Below are positions 46,241-54,883 of a stretch of DNA of 64,000 bases, piece by piece. Below the pieces are notes generated by a model. It was given only the letters and a program-made list of their open reading frames with translations. It was not told where the DNA came from and made no database searches. Numbering within the stretch: position 1 is the stretch's first letter; each line of letters starts with the position of its first letter. Source of the stretch: Methylorubrum populi (lineage in GTDB: Bacteria > Pseudomonadota > Alphaproteobacteria > Rhizobiales > Beijerinckiaceae); assembly GCA_036946625.1 (NCBI GenBank), contig JAQIIU010000001.1:62001-126000 (forward strand). The letters run 5' to 3'. The position numbers were made by a program, and so were the translations under genes.

Positions 46241-47578
46241 ATGGACGTGAAGAAAGCTCCCAACGTCGTCATCATCGGTCTCGGCTATGTCGGCCTGACC
46301 CTGTCCGTCGCCCTGGCGCGCCGCGGCGTCCAGGTCTACGGCATCGAGAAGCGGCCCGAGGTCGTCGAGAAGACCAATGCCGGGGTTCCGCATTTCGCCG
46401 AGGTCGGCCTCCGGGCCGCGCTCGCCGACGTGGTGAAGAAGGGCCGCTTCGTCGCCGGCACCACGACCGAGGGCGTGCCGCGGGCCGAGTTCTACATCGT
46501 CACGGTCGGCACGCCGCTCTATCCCGGCTCCCACGAGCCCCGCCTCGACATGATCGAGGAGGCGACGCGCGAGGTGGCCGAGCACTTCGGCGACGGCGCG
46601 ACGGTGATCCTGCGCTCGACGGTGCGGGTCGGCACGACCACGGGCGTGGTCAAGCCGATCCTCGACCGCACCGGCACCGCCTACCATCTCGCGATGTGCC
46701 CCGAGCGGACGCTGGAGGGCGACGCCATGCGCGAACTCATCAACCTGCCGCAGATCATCGGCGGTGAGACGCCGGACGCCTCCGACGCCGCGGCCGCCCT
46801 GTTCAGCCGCCTGACCCACACCATCGTCCGGGTCGCGAGCCCGGAGACGGCGGAGATGATCAAGCTCGTCGACAACACCTCGCGCGACGTCCGCTTCGCC
46901 TTCGCCAACGAGGTGGCCCGCGCCTGCGACGCCCTCGGCATCAACGCCAACGACGTGATCCGCTACGGCAAGCTCGGCTACACCCGCACCGACGTCGCCG
47001 CCCCGGGCCTCGTCGGCGGCCCCTGCCTGGAGAAGGATCCGCACATCCTGCTGTCCTCGGTCTCGGGCCGGGGGATCGGCCTGGAGATCACCGCGGCCTC
47101 CCGGCTCGTGAACGAGCGCCAGCCGGCGGAGACGGTGGGAAGCCTCGTCGCGCGGCTGAAGGCGCGGCGGCCCGGGCCGTACAAGGCGGTGGTGGCGGGC
47201 CTCGCCTTCAAGGGCCGGCCGGAGACCGACGACCTGCGCGGGTCGATGTCGCTCCACGTCATCCGCGAGATGATGGCCACGCAGCAGTTCTCGGAGATCC
47301 GGGTCTACGACGGCGTGGTCCCGATCGAGCACATCCGGGCGATCGGGTCGGGCATCACCCCCTACGAGCGTCTCGCTTCGGCCTGCGAGGGGGCGGACGT
47401 GCTCGTCATCGCCAACAACCACCCGGAATATTCGAAGATCGATCTCGAGACGATCGTCGGCACGATGTCGGCCGACGCCTTCGTCTACGATTACTGGAAC
47501 AATCTCAGCGAGATGCCGGCCGAGGTGCTGGAGGATCGCTACGTCACCGTGGGCAACCTCGTGGGTCGATTTCAATGA
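46241..47578 (+). CDS. nucleotide-sugar dehydrogenase, UDP-glucose/GDP-mannose dehydrogenase family
   Basis: NAD-dependent two-step oxidation of a UDP- or GDP-sugar to the uronate. 445 aa. Rossmann VVIIGLGYVGLTLSVALARR; catalytic Cys262 in GLVGGPCLEKDPHIL; K208 and N212 (EMIKLVDNTSRDV). The N-acetylmannosaminuronate (WecC) or UDP-GlcNAc 6-dehydrogenase class is the closest by pattern (RSTVRVGTT, CPERTLEG). Which sugar is used is not readable. First gene of a five-gene operon; its stop overlaps the next ATG. Confidence 0.88.
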   Translation: MDVKKAPNVVIIGLGYVGLTLSVALARRGVQVYGIEKRPEVVEKTNAGVPHFAEVGLRAALADVVKKGRFVAGTTTEGVPRAEFYIVTVGTPLYPGSHEPRLDMIEEATREVAEHFGDGATVILRSTVRVGTTTGVVKPILDRTGTAYHLAMCPERTLEGDAMRELINLPQIIGGETPDASDAAAALFSRLTHTIVRVASPETAEMIKLVDNTSRDVRFAFANEVARACDALGINANDVIRYGKLGYTRTDVAAPGLVGGPCLEKDPHILLSSVSGRGIGLEITAASRLVNERQPAETVGSLVARLKARRPGPYKAVVAGLAFKGRPETDDLRGSMSLHVIREMMATQQFSEIRVYDGVVPIEHIRAIGSGITPYERLASACEGADVLVIANNHPEYSKIDLETIVGTMSADAFVYDYWNNLSEMPAEVLEDRYVTVGNLVGRFQ

Positions 47579-48546
47579 GCAGACTGGCTGTCACCGGCGC
47601 GGGCGGGTTCATCGGCGCCCATCTGACCCGCGCCCTCCTGGCCGAGGGCCACGAGGTCGTCGCGATCGACAACTACATCCGCGGCCGGGAATCGCGTCTG
47701 TCCGGGGCCGAGGGCGCGATCCGGCGGGCCACGCTCGACGTGCGCGACAAGGAGGCGCTGGTCGAGGCGCTGTCGGGCGTCGCGTGCGTCTTCCACCTCG
47801 CCGCCGTCAACGGCACCGAGAACTTTTACACGCAGCCGCAACTCGTGCTTGATGTCGGCGTGCGCGGGGCGCTCGCCGTCACCGAGGCCTGCATCGAGGC
47901 GGGCGTGCCGGACCTCGTCGTCGCCTCCTCGGCGGAGGTCTACCAGACCCCGCGGGTGGTGCCGACGAACGAGGACATCGAGATGGTGATCCCCGACGCG
48001 CTCAACCCGCGCTACTCCTACGGCGGCTCGAAGCTGATCTCGGAACTGATCGCCTTCAACTACGGCCGGGACACGCTGCGCAAGGTCCAGGTCTTCCGGC
48101 CGCACAACGTCTACGGGCCCGACATGGGCTGGAAGCACGTCGTGCCGCAACTGATCGAGAAGATCGTCGCCGCCGGCGACGGCGGGTCGATCACCCTCCA
48201 GGGCGACGGCAGCGAGACCCGGGCCTTCTGCTACGTCGGCGACGTGGTCGACGGCATCGTCCGGATGTGGCGCTCGGGCGAGACCATGAACGTCTATCAC
48301 ATCGGCTCGATGGAGGAGGTGGCGATCCGCGACCTCGCGCGGATCGCCGCGGACGCGCTCGGGCGACGCGTCGAACTGATCGCCGGGCCGGCGGCGGCCG
48401 GGGCGACGCCGCGCCGCTGCCCCGACATCGCCAAGATGGCGCGCCTCGGCTACGCGCCCGCCGTCTCCCTGCGCGAGGGCATCGCGCGCACGGTGGCGTG
48501 GTACCGCGACAACCCCGCCCCGGCCGATTCCAACCCGCTTCTGTGA
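47575..48546 (+). CDS. NAD-dependent epimerase/dehydratase (extended SDR)
   Basis: 323 aa. GAGGFIG (8-14) binds NAD. The catalytic YxxxK appears as YSYGGSKLISELIAF and the SSAEVYQT segment holds the active Ser. C-terminal nucleotide-sugar region: VFRPHNVYGPDMGWKHVVPQ. Likely a UDP-sugar 4-epimerase or dehydratase feeding the polysaccharide; not GDP-mannose 4,6-dehydratase by pattern. ATGA overlap with the dehydrogenase. Confidence 0.85.
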   Translation: MSRLAVTGAGGFIGAHLTRALLAEGHEVVAIDNYIRGRESRLSGAEGAIRRATLDVRDKEALVEALSGVACVFHLAAVNGTENFYTQPQLVLDVGVRGALAVTEACIEAGVPDLVVASSAEVYQTPRVVPTNEDIEMVIPDALNPRYSYGGSKLISELIAFNYGRDTLRKVQVFRPHNVYGPDMGWKHVVPQLIEKIVAAGDGGSITLQGDGSETRAFCYVGDVVDGIVRMWRSGETMNVYHIGSMEEVAIRDLARIAADALGRRVELIAGPAAAGATPRRCPDIAKMARLGYAPAVSLREGIARTVAWYRDNPAPADSNPLL

Positions 48547-48557
48547 GGGACGGCCCG

Positions 48558-49496
48558 ATGGACAGCCTGGCGGGCAAGACCGTTTTCGTCGCGGGCCATC
48601 GCGGCCTCGTCGGCGGCGCCCTGGTCCGACGCCTGGACAGCGAGGATTGCGAGATCCTCACCGCCACCCGCGCGGAACTCGACCTGCGCGACCAGGCCGC
48701 CGTGCGCGCCTGGATGCGCGACCGGCGGCCGGACGCGGTGTTCCTGGCGGCGGCCAAGGTCGGCGGGATCCTCGCCAACGCCACCTATCCGGCCGACTTC
48801 CTCTACGAGAACCTGATGATCGAGGCGAACGTCATCGAGGCCGCCTTCCGCGAGGATGTCGAGAAGCTGCTGTTCCTCGGTTCGAGCTGCATCTACCCGA
48901 AATTCGCCGAGCAGCCGATCGTCGAGTCGAGCCTGCTGACCGGCCCGCTGGAACCCACCAACGCGTGGTACGCGGTCGCCAAGATCGCCGGGATCAAGCT
49001 CGCTCAGGCCTACCGCCGGCAGCACGGCCGCGACTTCATCTCGGCCATGCCGACCAACCTCTACGGGCCGGGCGACAATTTCGACCTGACCTCGAGCCAC
49101 GTCCTGCCGGCCCTGATCCGCAAGGCGCACGAGGCCAAGCGCGGCGGGGCGAGCGAGATGGTGATCTGGGGAACCGGATCGCCGCGCCGCGAATTCCTGC
49201 ACGTCGACGATTGCGCCGACGCCTGCGTACACCTGATGAAGACCTACTCGGGGGACGAGCACGTCAACGTCGGCTCGGGCGAGGACATCCCGATCCACGA
49301 CCTGACCCGCCTCGTCTGCGACGTGGTCGGTTTCGAGGGCGAGATCGTCCGCGACACCGGGAAGCCCGACGGCACCCCGCGCAAGCTGATGTCGGCGGAG
49401 CGGCTGCGCGGGCTCGGCTGGGCGCCGAAGGTGCCGCTGCGCGCGGGCATCGCGGCGACCTATGCGTGGTTTTGCGAGCACGTCGCCGATGCCTGA
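48558..49496 (+). CDS. fcl: GDP-L-fucose synthase
   Basis: Epimerase-reductase turning GDP-4-keto-6-deoxymannose into GDP-L-fucose. 312 aa. GHRGLVG at 13-19; Y138/K142 (WYAVAKIAG); active Cys in GSSCIYPK; PTNLYGPGDNFD is diagnostic. Start ATG 48558 with GAGGGA 7 nt upstream; GTG 48543 is the alternative. No gmd (GDP-mannose 4,6-dehydratase) in the window, so the substrate must be made elsewhere. Confidence 0.93.
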   Translation: MDSLAGKTVFVAGHRGLVGGALVRRLDSEDCEILTATRAELDLRDQAAVRAWMRDRRPDAVFLAAAKVGGILANATYPADFLYENLMIEANVIEAAFREDVEKLLFLGSSCIYPKFAEQPIVESSLLTGPLEPTNAWYAVAKIAGIKLAQAYRRQHGRDFISAMPTNLYGPGDNFDLTSSHVLPALIRKAHEAKRGGASEMVIWGTGSPRREFLHVDDCADACVHLMKTYSGDEHVNVGSGEDIPIHDLTRLVCDVVGFEGEIVRDTGKPDGTPRKLMSAERLRGLGWAPKVPLRAGIAATYAWFCEHVADA

Positions 49497-50346
49497 GATC
49501 GATGCCGCCGCGGTTCCGGCCTCGGAGCCCTACGCGCTCCGGATCAACCGGGACGATCCCTACCTCGTCCCCGCGGACGGGGGGGACGCGCGCCGCCTGC
49601 CGGCGACCCGCATCCTCGGCGTGCCGGTGAGCGTCGTCGACATGCCGACGGCGAAGCGCACCATCGTCGATTGGGCACGGGCGCGGCGCACCAGCATGAT
49701 CTGCGTGCGCGACGTGCACGGCATCATGTGCGCCCAGGACCGGCCCGACCTCAGGGCCGCGCACGAACGGGCCAGCATGATCACCCCCGACGGGGCGCCG
49801 CTCACCATCATCAGCCGCTACGTCCGCTCGCACGGCACCGGCCGCGTGCCGGGCCCCACGCTGATGGAGGAGATGTTTTCCGCAACGCAAGGGAGCGGCC
49901 TGCGCCACTACCTCTACGGCGGCAAGGAGGGCGTGGCCGAGCGGGTGGCGGCGAACTTCGCCCGCAAGTATCCGGGCAGCGAGGTCTGCGGCCTCGCCTG
50001 TCCGCCCTTCGGCGCGGTCGCCCCGGACCTCGACGCGCAGCTCACCGAGGCGATCCGGCGGGCCGAGCCCCATATCGTCTGGGTCGGCATGTCGACGCCG
50101 AAGCAGGACATCTGGATGAACGACCATCTCGACCGCCTGCCGGGCATGGTGCTGATCGGGGTCGGGGCGGCCTTCGACTTCCATTCCGGAGCGGTGAAGC
50201 GGGCGCCGAAGTTCATGCAGGCGCTCGCCCTCGAATGGCTGCACCGGCTGCTGAGCGAGCCGCGCCGGCTGTGGCGGCGCTACCTCGTCATGGCCCCGCT
50301 CTTCCTGTGGAAGGTGGCCCGCCGGCCCGAGCCGCGCCGGCCATGA
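49489..50346 (+). CDS. WecG/TagA/CpsF-family glycosyltransferase
   Basis: GT26 family, adds a sugar (ManNAcA, ManNAc or glucose in known members) to a lipid-linked acceptor. 285 aa. Signature: VSVVDMPTAKRTIVDWA, VRDVHGIMCAQDRPDL, MITPDGAPLTIISR, HIVWVGMSTPKQDIWM, GVGAAFDFHSGAVKRAPKFM. Start ATG 49489 overlaps the end of fcl by 8 bp. With the dehydrogenase above, transfer of a uronate is plausible but not shown. Confidence 0.92.
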   Translation: MPEIDAAAVPASEPYALRINRDDPYLVPADGGDARRLPATRILGVPVSVVDMPTAKRTIVDWARARRTSMICVRDVHGIMCAQDRPDLRAAHERASMITPDGAPLTIISRYVRSHGTGRVPGPTLMEEMFSATQGSGLRHYLYGGKEGVAERVAANFARKYPGSEVCGLACPPFGAVAPDLDAQLTEAIRRAEPHIVWVGMSTPKQDIWMNDHLDRLPGMVLIGVGAAFDFHSGAVKRAPKFMQALALEWLHRLLSEPRRLWRRYLVMAPLFLWKVARRPEPRRP

Positions 50347-51530
50347 CCGGGAACCCCTTGCGCGTCCTCATCGTCCACAACCGGTACCAGATCCGGGGCG
50401 GCGAGGACGCGGTGGTGGAGCACGAGGCCGCCGCCCTCGCCCGCGCCGGCTGCACGGTCGAGACGCTGATCTTCCACAACGACGCCATCCGCACGCCGCT
50501 CGATCGCCTGCGCACGGCCTTCGAGGCGCCGCACGCGCCCCGCGGCATCGCCCGGGTCGTCGAGGCGGTGCGCCGCTTCCGGCCGGACGTGGTCCACGCC
50601 CACAACACCTTTCCGCTGGTCTCGCCGGCCGTGCACGGGGCGGTGCGGGCGCTCGGGCCCGTCACGGTGCAGACGCTGCACAATTTCCGCCTCGCCTGCG
50701 CCGGCGCCATGCTGATGCGCGACGGCGCGCCCTGCGAGACCTGCCTGACCGGCTCCTCCTACGCCGCCGTGCGCCACGCCTGCTATCGCGGCTCGCGGCT
50801 CGGCACCCTGGCGGTGGCGCGGATGATCGACCGGCACCGCCGGGCGGGCACCTGGACGCGGGACGTCGACGCCTTCATCGCGCTGACCGCCTTCGCCCGC
50901 GACCGCTTCATCGCGGCCGGGCTGCCGGCACGGCGCATCGTCGTGAAGCCGAACGGCCTGCCCGACCCCGGGACCCCCTCCGATGGACCGCGCGAAGACA
51001 TCCTGTTCGCCGGGCGCCTCAGCCCCGAGAAGGGCGTGGAGACCCTGAAACGGGCGGCGGCCCGCCTCGCCGCGCCGGTCGATGTCGCGGGCGAGGGACC
51101 GTTGCGCGAGAGCCTGGAGGGCGCGCCCGGCCTCACCCTCCTCGGCGCCCTGCCCCGGGCCGAGACGCGGGCGCGGATCGGCCGGGCCGCCGCCCTCGTG
51201 GTGCCCTCGCTCTGGTACGAGGGGCTGCCGATGGTGGTGGCCGAGGCCTACGCCGCGGGCACGCCGGTCATCGCCTCGCGGATCGGCGCGCTGGCCCACC
51301 TCGTCGAGGACGGGGTGACGGGCCTGCTGGTGACGCCGGGCGACGCCGCCGACCTCGCCCGTGCCATCGAGCATCTGCGGACCCGCCCGGACGAGGCACG
51401 CCGGATGGGCGTGGGCGCCCGCGCCGCCTATCTGCGCGACTGGACCGAGGAGGCGACGACCGCCGCGCTGCTGGCGGTCTACCGCGGGGCCCTCGCCGCC
51501 CGCGCGGATACGGATCGCGCCATCGCCTGA
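50343..51530 (+). CDS. glycosyltransferase family 4
   Basis: 395 aa GT-B enzyme. N-terminal LRVLIVHNRYQIRGGEDAVV with the GGxE motif, HAHNTFPLVSP, TLHNFRLACAGAMLM plus CETCLTGSSY, and a C-terminal LFAGRLSPEKGVETL and VPSLWYEGLPMVVAEAYAAG. Adds a sugar in the cytoplasm to the growing lipid-linked unit; donor unknown. Last gene of the operon; ATGA overlap with the WecG-like gene. Repeat B2 starts 12 bp after the stop. Confidence 0.92.
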   Translation: MTGNPLRVLIVHNRYQIRGGEDAVVEHEAAALARAGCTVETLIFHNDAIRTPLDRLRTAFEAPHAPRGIARVVEAVRRFRPDVVHAHNTFPLVSPAVHGAVRALGPVTVQTLHNFRLACAGAMLMRDGAPCETCLTGSSYAAVRHACYRGSRLGTLAVARMIDRHRRAGTWTRDVDAFIALTAFARDRFIAAGLPARRIVVKPNGLPDPGTPSDGPREDILFAGRLSPEKGVETLKRAAARLAAPVDVAGEGPLRESLEGAPGLTLLGALPRAETRARIGRAAALVVPSLWYEGLPMVVAEAYAAGTPVIASRIGALAHLVEDGVTGLLVTPGDAADLARAIEHLRTRPDEARRMGVGARAAYLRDWTEEATTAALLAVYRGALAARADTDRAIA

Positions 51531-51542
51531 GGGTCGGCCGCC

Positions 51543-51713
51543 TCATACCGTTTCCGATCGATCGCTTCGGGTTTGGCCCCCCTCCGTCATCGCGAGCGGC
51601 CGCGAAGCGATCCAGGGCGCGACAGATCCGGAAAGGCCGCGCCCTGGTTTGCCACGGCTTCGCCTCGCAAGGACGCAGGACAGGCCGAACTCATCAACCG
51701 GATATCGTATCAT
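51543..51713 (+). repeat. dispersed repeat family B, copy B2
   Basis: About 171 bp, TCATACCGTTTCCGATCG to GGATATCGTATCA. It is the best-preserved match to B1 (20471-20640). The rest of the 51531-51841 spacer holds no feature I can name. Confidence 0.78.
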
Positions 51714-51841
51714 TCCCGTTCGGAAGGACGGGCGCCCGTCGAACGGCGAACCTCCCATCCACTCCCCCATCTTTCGAGGGGTCGCTCACGCGGCCACCTC
51801 GGGATGAGGCCGCGAAGAGGAGGGCCGTGTCGCTCGGGCGC

Positions 51842-53101
51842 TCACAGCGCGGATTTCCGCGCCGGCTCCGCGGCGGCGGTGCCCGGCGCGCGCGCCGCCA
51901 GCCGTTCGATGGCCGCGCTCACCAGCGCCTTCGAGGCGTGCAGCGTGCCGAGTTCGACCGAGGACATCGCCAGCATCACCGGCAGGAGATGCTCGGTCGG
52001 CGACCCGTCGTCGCGGAACAGCCCGAGGTCGTCGTCGGGCTTGAGGCCGACGCTGCCGGCGATCCGCGCCGCGTAGTTGCGGATGCGCGTCTCGTCGCCG
52101 GCGCAGACCGGGGCCGGCAGGCTGAGATCGAGCAGGCTTCCCTTCGGCAGCGAAGCGGCGATCGAGGGCAGGGCCGCGGCCTCCGCCGCCAGCCGGTCGG
52201 ACGCCAGCAGGGCGGCGGGATCGGTCGCGCCGGAGCGCGCGGGCGCGCGGGCGGACACGGTGGTGGGCGTCGGAGCGAGGCTGGCGATCCGGGTCGGTGC
52301 GTCGGCGATGCCGGTGGCGATGTCGGCGGTGCCCTTCGGGATGGGCGCGATCGGCTTGCTCGAGCCTGCTCTCGCGGCCGCCGGTCTCGCCGCGGCGCGG
52401 CCGGGATGCCCGGCGAGGCGCGCGCGGGCGGACCAGGGCTGCACACGCAGGCCCCCCGCCGGAGGTGAGGCGACCCGGGCCACGCCGCCCCGCCCGTGGC
52501 GCGCGAGGAAGCGCGCCCGCAGCGTGCGGCCGATCCCCTGCGGCGCGACGGCTGCGGAGATCGCGGGCGCCTTCACCCGCTCGGGGCCTCCCGAGGATGC
52601 TCCCCGTGCCGCCGCGACCGGGATCGGGCGCACCGACCCGCACTCGGCCGGAGCCCAGCGCCGCACGATGGCGAGCGCCGTGCGCCGGCCGTGGTCGCGC
52701 TGGTAGCGGCGCAGGAGCTGCACCGCCGCGTCCGCGCCGTCCGCGGCGGTGGCGAAGCCGGTATGGCCCTCCGCGTCGCCGCCGAGCTCGCCGGTCCAGC
52801 CCGCCTGCTTGATGCACCAGTAATTGTTGAGCCGCACGCAGCGGGCGACGAAGCCGGGCTCGCTCGCGGCGTGCCGCACGACGAAGGCGAGGGAGCCCGG
52901 CGCGAGGTTCTCGCCCGCCTGGGCCCGCCAGTTCGACACCGCCCGCGCCACGAGGCCGAGGCTGGGCGGGGCCGCGGGCGCCGCCTCGGCCGTGCGCGGA
53001 AGAGTGCGCGCAAGAACGGGCAGGCGCGCCCGCGCCGCCTCGGCCGCTCTCTCGACCTGCGGCATCAGGGTCGTGAGGGCGAGGAGCGTTTCGAGGAGCA
53101 C
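51842..53101 (-). CDS. hypothetical protein with lysozyme-like/phage P5-like segment
   Basis: 419 aa, not assigned. Residues about 75-165 (LNNYWCIKQAGWTGELGG, GHTGFATAADGADAAVQLLR, ALAIVRRWAPAEC) resemble the structural P5/transglycosylase-like domain found in phage and prophage proteins (pattern NPxNI..W.G, GF..F....A, I..RWAP). The middle and end are Ala/Pro/Arg-rich, probably disordered, with a C-terminal helical region. A first hydrophobic stretch (LLETLLALTTLMPQV) could be a weak anchor. No phage genes lie nearby. Start ATG 53101. Confidence 0.65.
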   Translation of the reverse strand: MLLETLLALTTLMPQVERAAEAARARLPVLARTLPRTAEAAPAAPPSLGLVARAVSNWRAQAGENLAPGSLAFVVRHAASEPGFVARCVRLNNYWCIKQAGWTGELGGDAEGHTGFATAADGADAAVQLLRRYQRDHGRRTALAIVRRWAPAECGSVRPIPVAAARGASSGGPERVKAPAISAAVAPQGIGRTLRARFLARHGRGGVARVASPPAGGLRVQPWSARARLAGHPGRAAARPAAARAGSSKPIAPIPKGTADIATGIADAPTRIASLAPTPTTVSARAPARSGATDPAALLASDRLAAEAAALPSIAASLPKGSLLDLSLPAPVCAGDETRIRNYAARIAGSVGLKPDDDLGLFRDDGSPTEHLLPVMLAMSSVELGTLHASKALVSAAIERLAARAPGTAAAEPARKSAL

Positions 53102-53200
53102 GCCGGTCTTCCCCTTCGATGTGTCGGCTCGGCCGTTCCCCGGGGGAACGGCGCAGGGCGGCGAAGGGTTCTGCGCCGATCGTCGGCCGGCGGGCGCTTC

Positions 53201-53321
53201 TCATACCAAGCTGCATGGAATCCGACCGATGGCCGGCTTCCCTGCGTCCGGCGGACGCCCGCCGCCGCGCCTTCGCGCGGGCAACCGACGATGAGTCGGG
53301 ATCATCGCCGGTTGGTATCAA
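53201..53321 (+). repeat. dispersed repeat family C, copy C2
   Basis: About 121 bp, TCATACCAAG to CCGGTTGGTATCA. Matches C1 and the split C3. Its right end supplies the stop codon TGA (53320-53318) of the histidine phosphatase gene read on the minus strand. Confidence 0.72.
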
Positions 53322-53845
53322 TCGTCCTCCGTCTCCCCCGCGAGCTGGCGCGGACGCACGAAGTGCAGGAGGCGCCCGCCGCCGAAGGCGACGTCCGCCC
53401 ATTCCGCGGCCTCGAATTCGAACGCCGCGAGCGCCGCGGTGGGGAACTTTTCACGCAGATCGCGCTGCAGATCCTTCGGTCCCTCGCCGACGAGGCGCAG
53501 CGCCAGGTCGCCGAGACCGGGGTTGTGGCCGATCACGAGAAGCGTCTTCGCCGTCGCGGGGGCGGAGCGGATCGCGTCGAGGATGCGCCCGGCCGGTGCC
53601 TCGTAGATCGAGGGCACCGTTTCCATCGGCGTCTCCGGACACGCCGCCCGCACCGCCTCCCAGGTCTCCCCGGTGCGCCGGGCGGGCGAGACCATGGCGT
53701 GGTCGGGGGTCAGGCCCTCGCGCGCCATGTAGGCGCCCGTCAGCGGTGCGGCCTCCCGCCCGCGGGGATTGAGCGGACGGTCGATATCGGCCACGCCCGG
53801 CGGGTAGGCGGATTTGGCGTGGCGCAGGAGCAGCAGGCGGCGCAT
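53318..53845 (-). CDS. SixA-type histidine phosphatase
   Basis: 175 aa. The RHG motif is LLLLRHAKSAYPPG (R8, H9); second catalytic His in VIGHNPGLGDLALRL. SixA acts on phospho-His of HPt domains; close relatives act on small phosphates. Start ATG 53845 overlaps the aldo/keto reductase stop by 1 bp, so the pair is co-transcribed. The C-terminus ends at repeat C2, and the stop codon belongs to that repeat. Confidence 0.87.
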   Translation of the reverse strand: MRRLLLLRHAKSAYPPGVADIDRPLNPRGREAAPLTGAYMAREGLTPDHAMVSPARRTGETWEAVRAACPETPMETVPSIYEAPAGRILDAIRSAPATAKTLLVIGHNPGLGDLALRLVGEGPKDLQRDLREKFPTAALAAFEFEAAEWADVAFGGGRLLHFVRPRQLAGETEDD

Positions 53846-54825
53846 CACTGGAAGCCGGCCACGGCGTGGGGGACGTAAGGCGCTTCGAGCCGCGCGATCT
53901 CGTCCTCGGTCAGGGTCAGATCGAGGGCGGCCGCGGCGTCGTCGAGATGCTGCGGCTTCGAGGCGCCGACGATCGGTGCCGCCACGCCCGGTTTCCGGAT
54001 GACCCAGGCCAGCGCCACCTGCGCCCGCGGCACGCCGCGGTCGCGCGCCACCTCGGCCACCGCCTCGACCACCTTCCGGTCCGCCTCCACCGTGGCGTCG
54101 TAGAGGTTCTTGCCCACGAGATCGCTCTCCTGCCGGGCGCTGCCCTCGTCGAAGTCGCGGGTCAGCCGGCCGCGGGCGAGCGGGCTCCAGGGCAGGAGGG
54201 GGATGCCCTGGTCGGCGCAGAGCGGCATCATCTCCCGCTCCTCCTCGCGGTGGAGCAGGTTGAGGTGGTTCTGCATGGTGGAAAACCGCGTCCAGCCGTT
54301 GAGGTCGGCGGTGTAGAGCGCCTTGGCGAACTGCCACGCGAACATCGAGGAGGCGCCGATGTAGCGGGCCTTGCCCGCCTTCACCACGTCGTGGAGCGCC
54401 TCCAGCGTCACCTCGATCGGCGTGGCGTAATCCCAGCGGTGGATCTGGTAGAGATCGACGTAATCGGTCCCGAGCCGCTTCAGCGAGGCGTCGATCGCCG
54501 AGAAGATCGCCTTGCGCGAGAGGCCGCCGGCATTGGGCTGGCTTTTGAGCGGATAATACACCTTCGTGGCGAGCACGATGCTGTCCCGGTCCGCGTACTC
54601 CTTCAACGCGCGTCCGACGATCTCCTCCGACGTGCCGTCGGAATAGTAGTTCGCCGTGTCGAAGACGTTGATGCCGAGGTCCAGCGCCCGCCGGATCAGC
54701 GGCCGGCTCTCCTCCTCCCGCAGGGTCCAGGGATGCGGGCCCCGCTCCGGCACGCCGTAGGTCATGCAGCCGAGGCAGAGCGGCGAGATGTCGAGGCCGG
54801 TGCGGCCGAGTTTTTTCGTGTGCAT
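53845..54825 (-). CDS. aldo/keto reductase
   Basis: NADPH-dependent oxidoreductase, TIM barrel, 326 aa. Catalytic tetrad D56, Y61, K88, H129 (FDTANYYSDG, ATKVYYP, YQIHRWDY). The C-terminal AAPIVGASKPQHLDD is the nucleotide-binding signature of the YajO/Tas-type group. Substrates are carbonyls; which one is unknown. Start ATG 54825. Confidence 0.92.
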   Translation of the reverse strand: MHTKKLGRTGLDISPLCLGCMTYGVPERGPHPWTLREEESRPLIRRALDLGINVFDTANYYSDGTSEEIVGRALKEYADRDSIVLATKVYYPLKSQPNAGGLSRKAIFSAIDASLKRLGTDYVDLYQIHRWDYATPIEVTLEALHDVVKAGKARYIGASSMFAWQFAKALYTADLNGWTRFSTMQNHLNLLHREEEREMMPLCADQGIPLLPWSPLARGRLTRDFDEGSARQESDLVGKNLYDATVEADRKVVEAVAEVARDRGVPRAQVALAWVIRKPGVAAPIVGASKPQHLDDAAAALDLTLTEDEIARLEAPYVPHAVAGFQ

Positions 54826-54883
54826 GGGGCGATCACGCGGCGGAAGGGCGGAGCCGCTTAACTGGGGCGGCGATGCGGGATCG

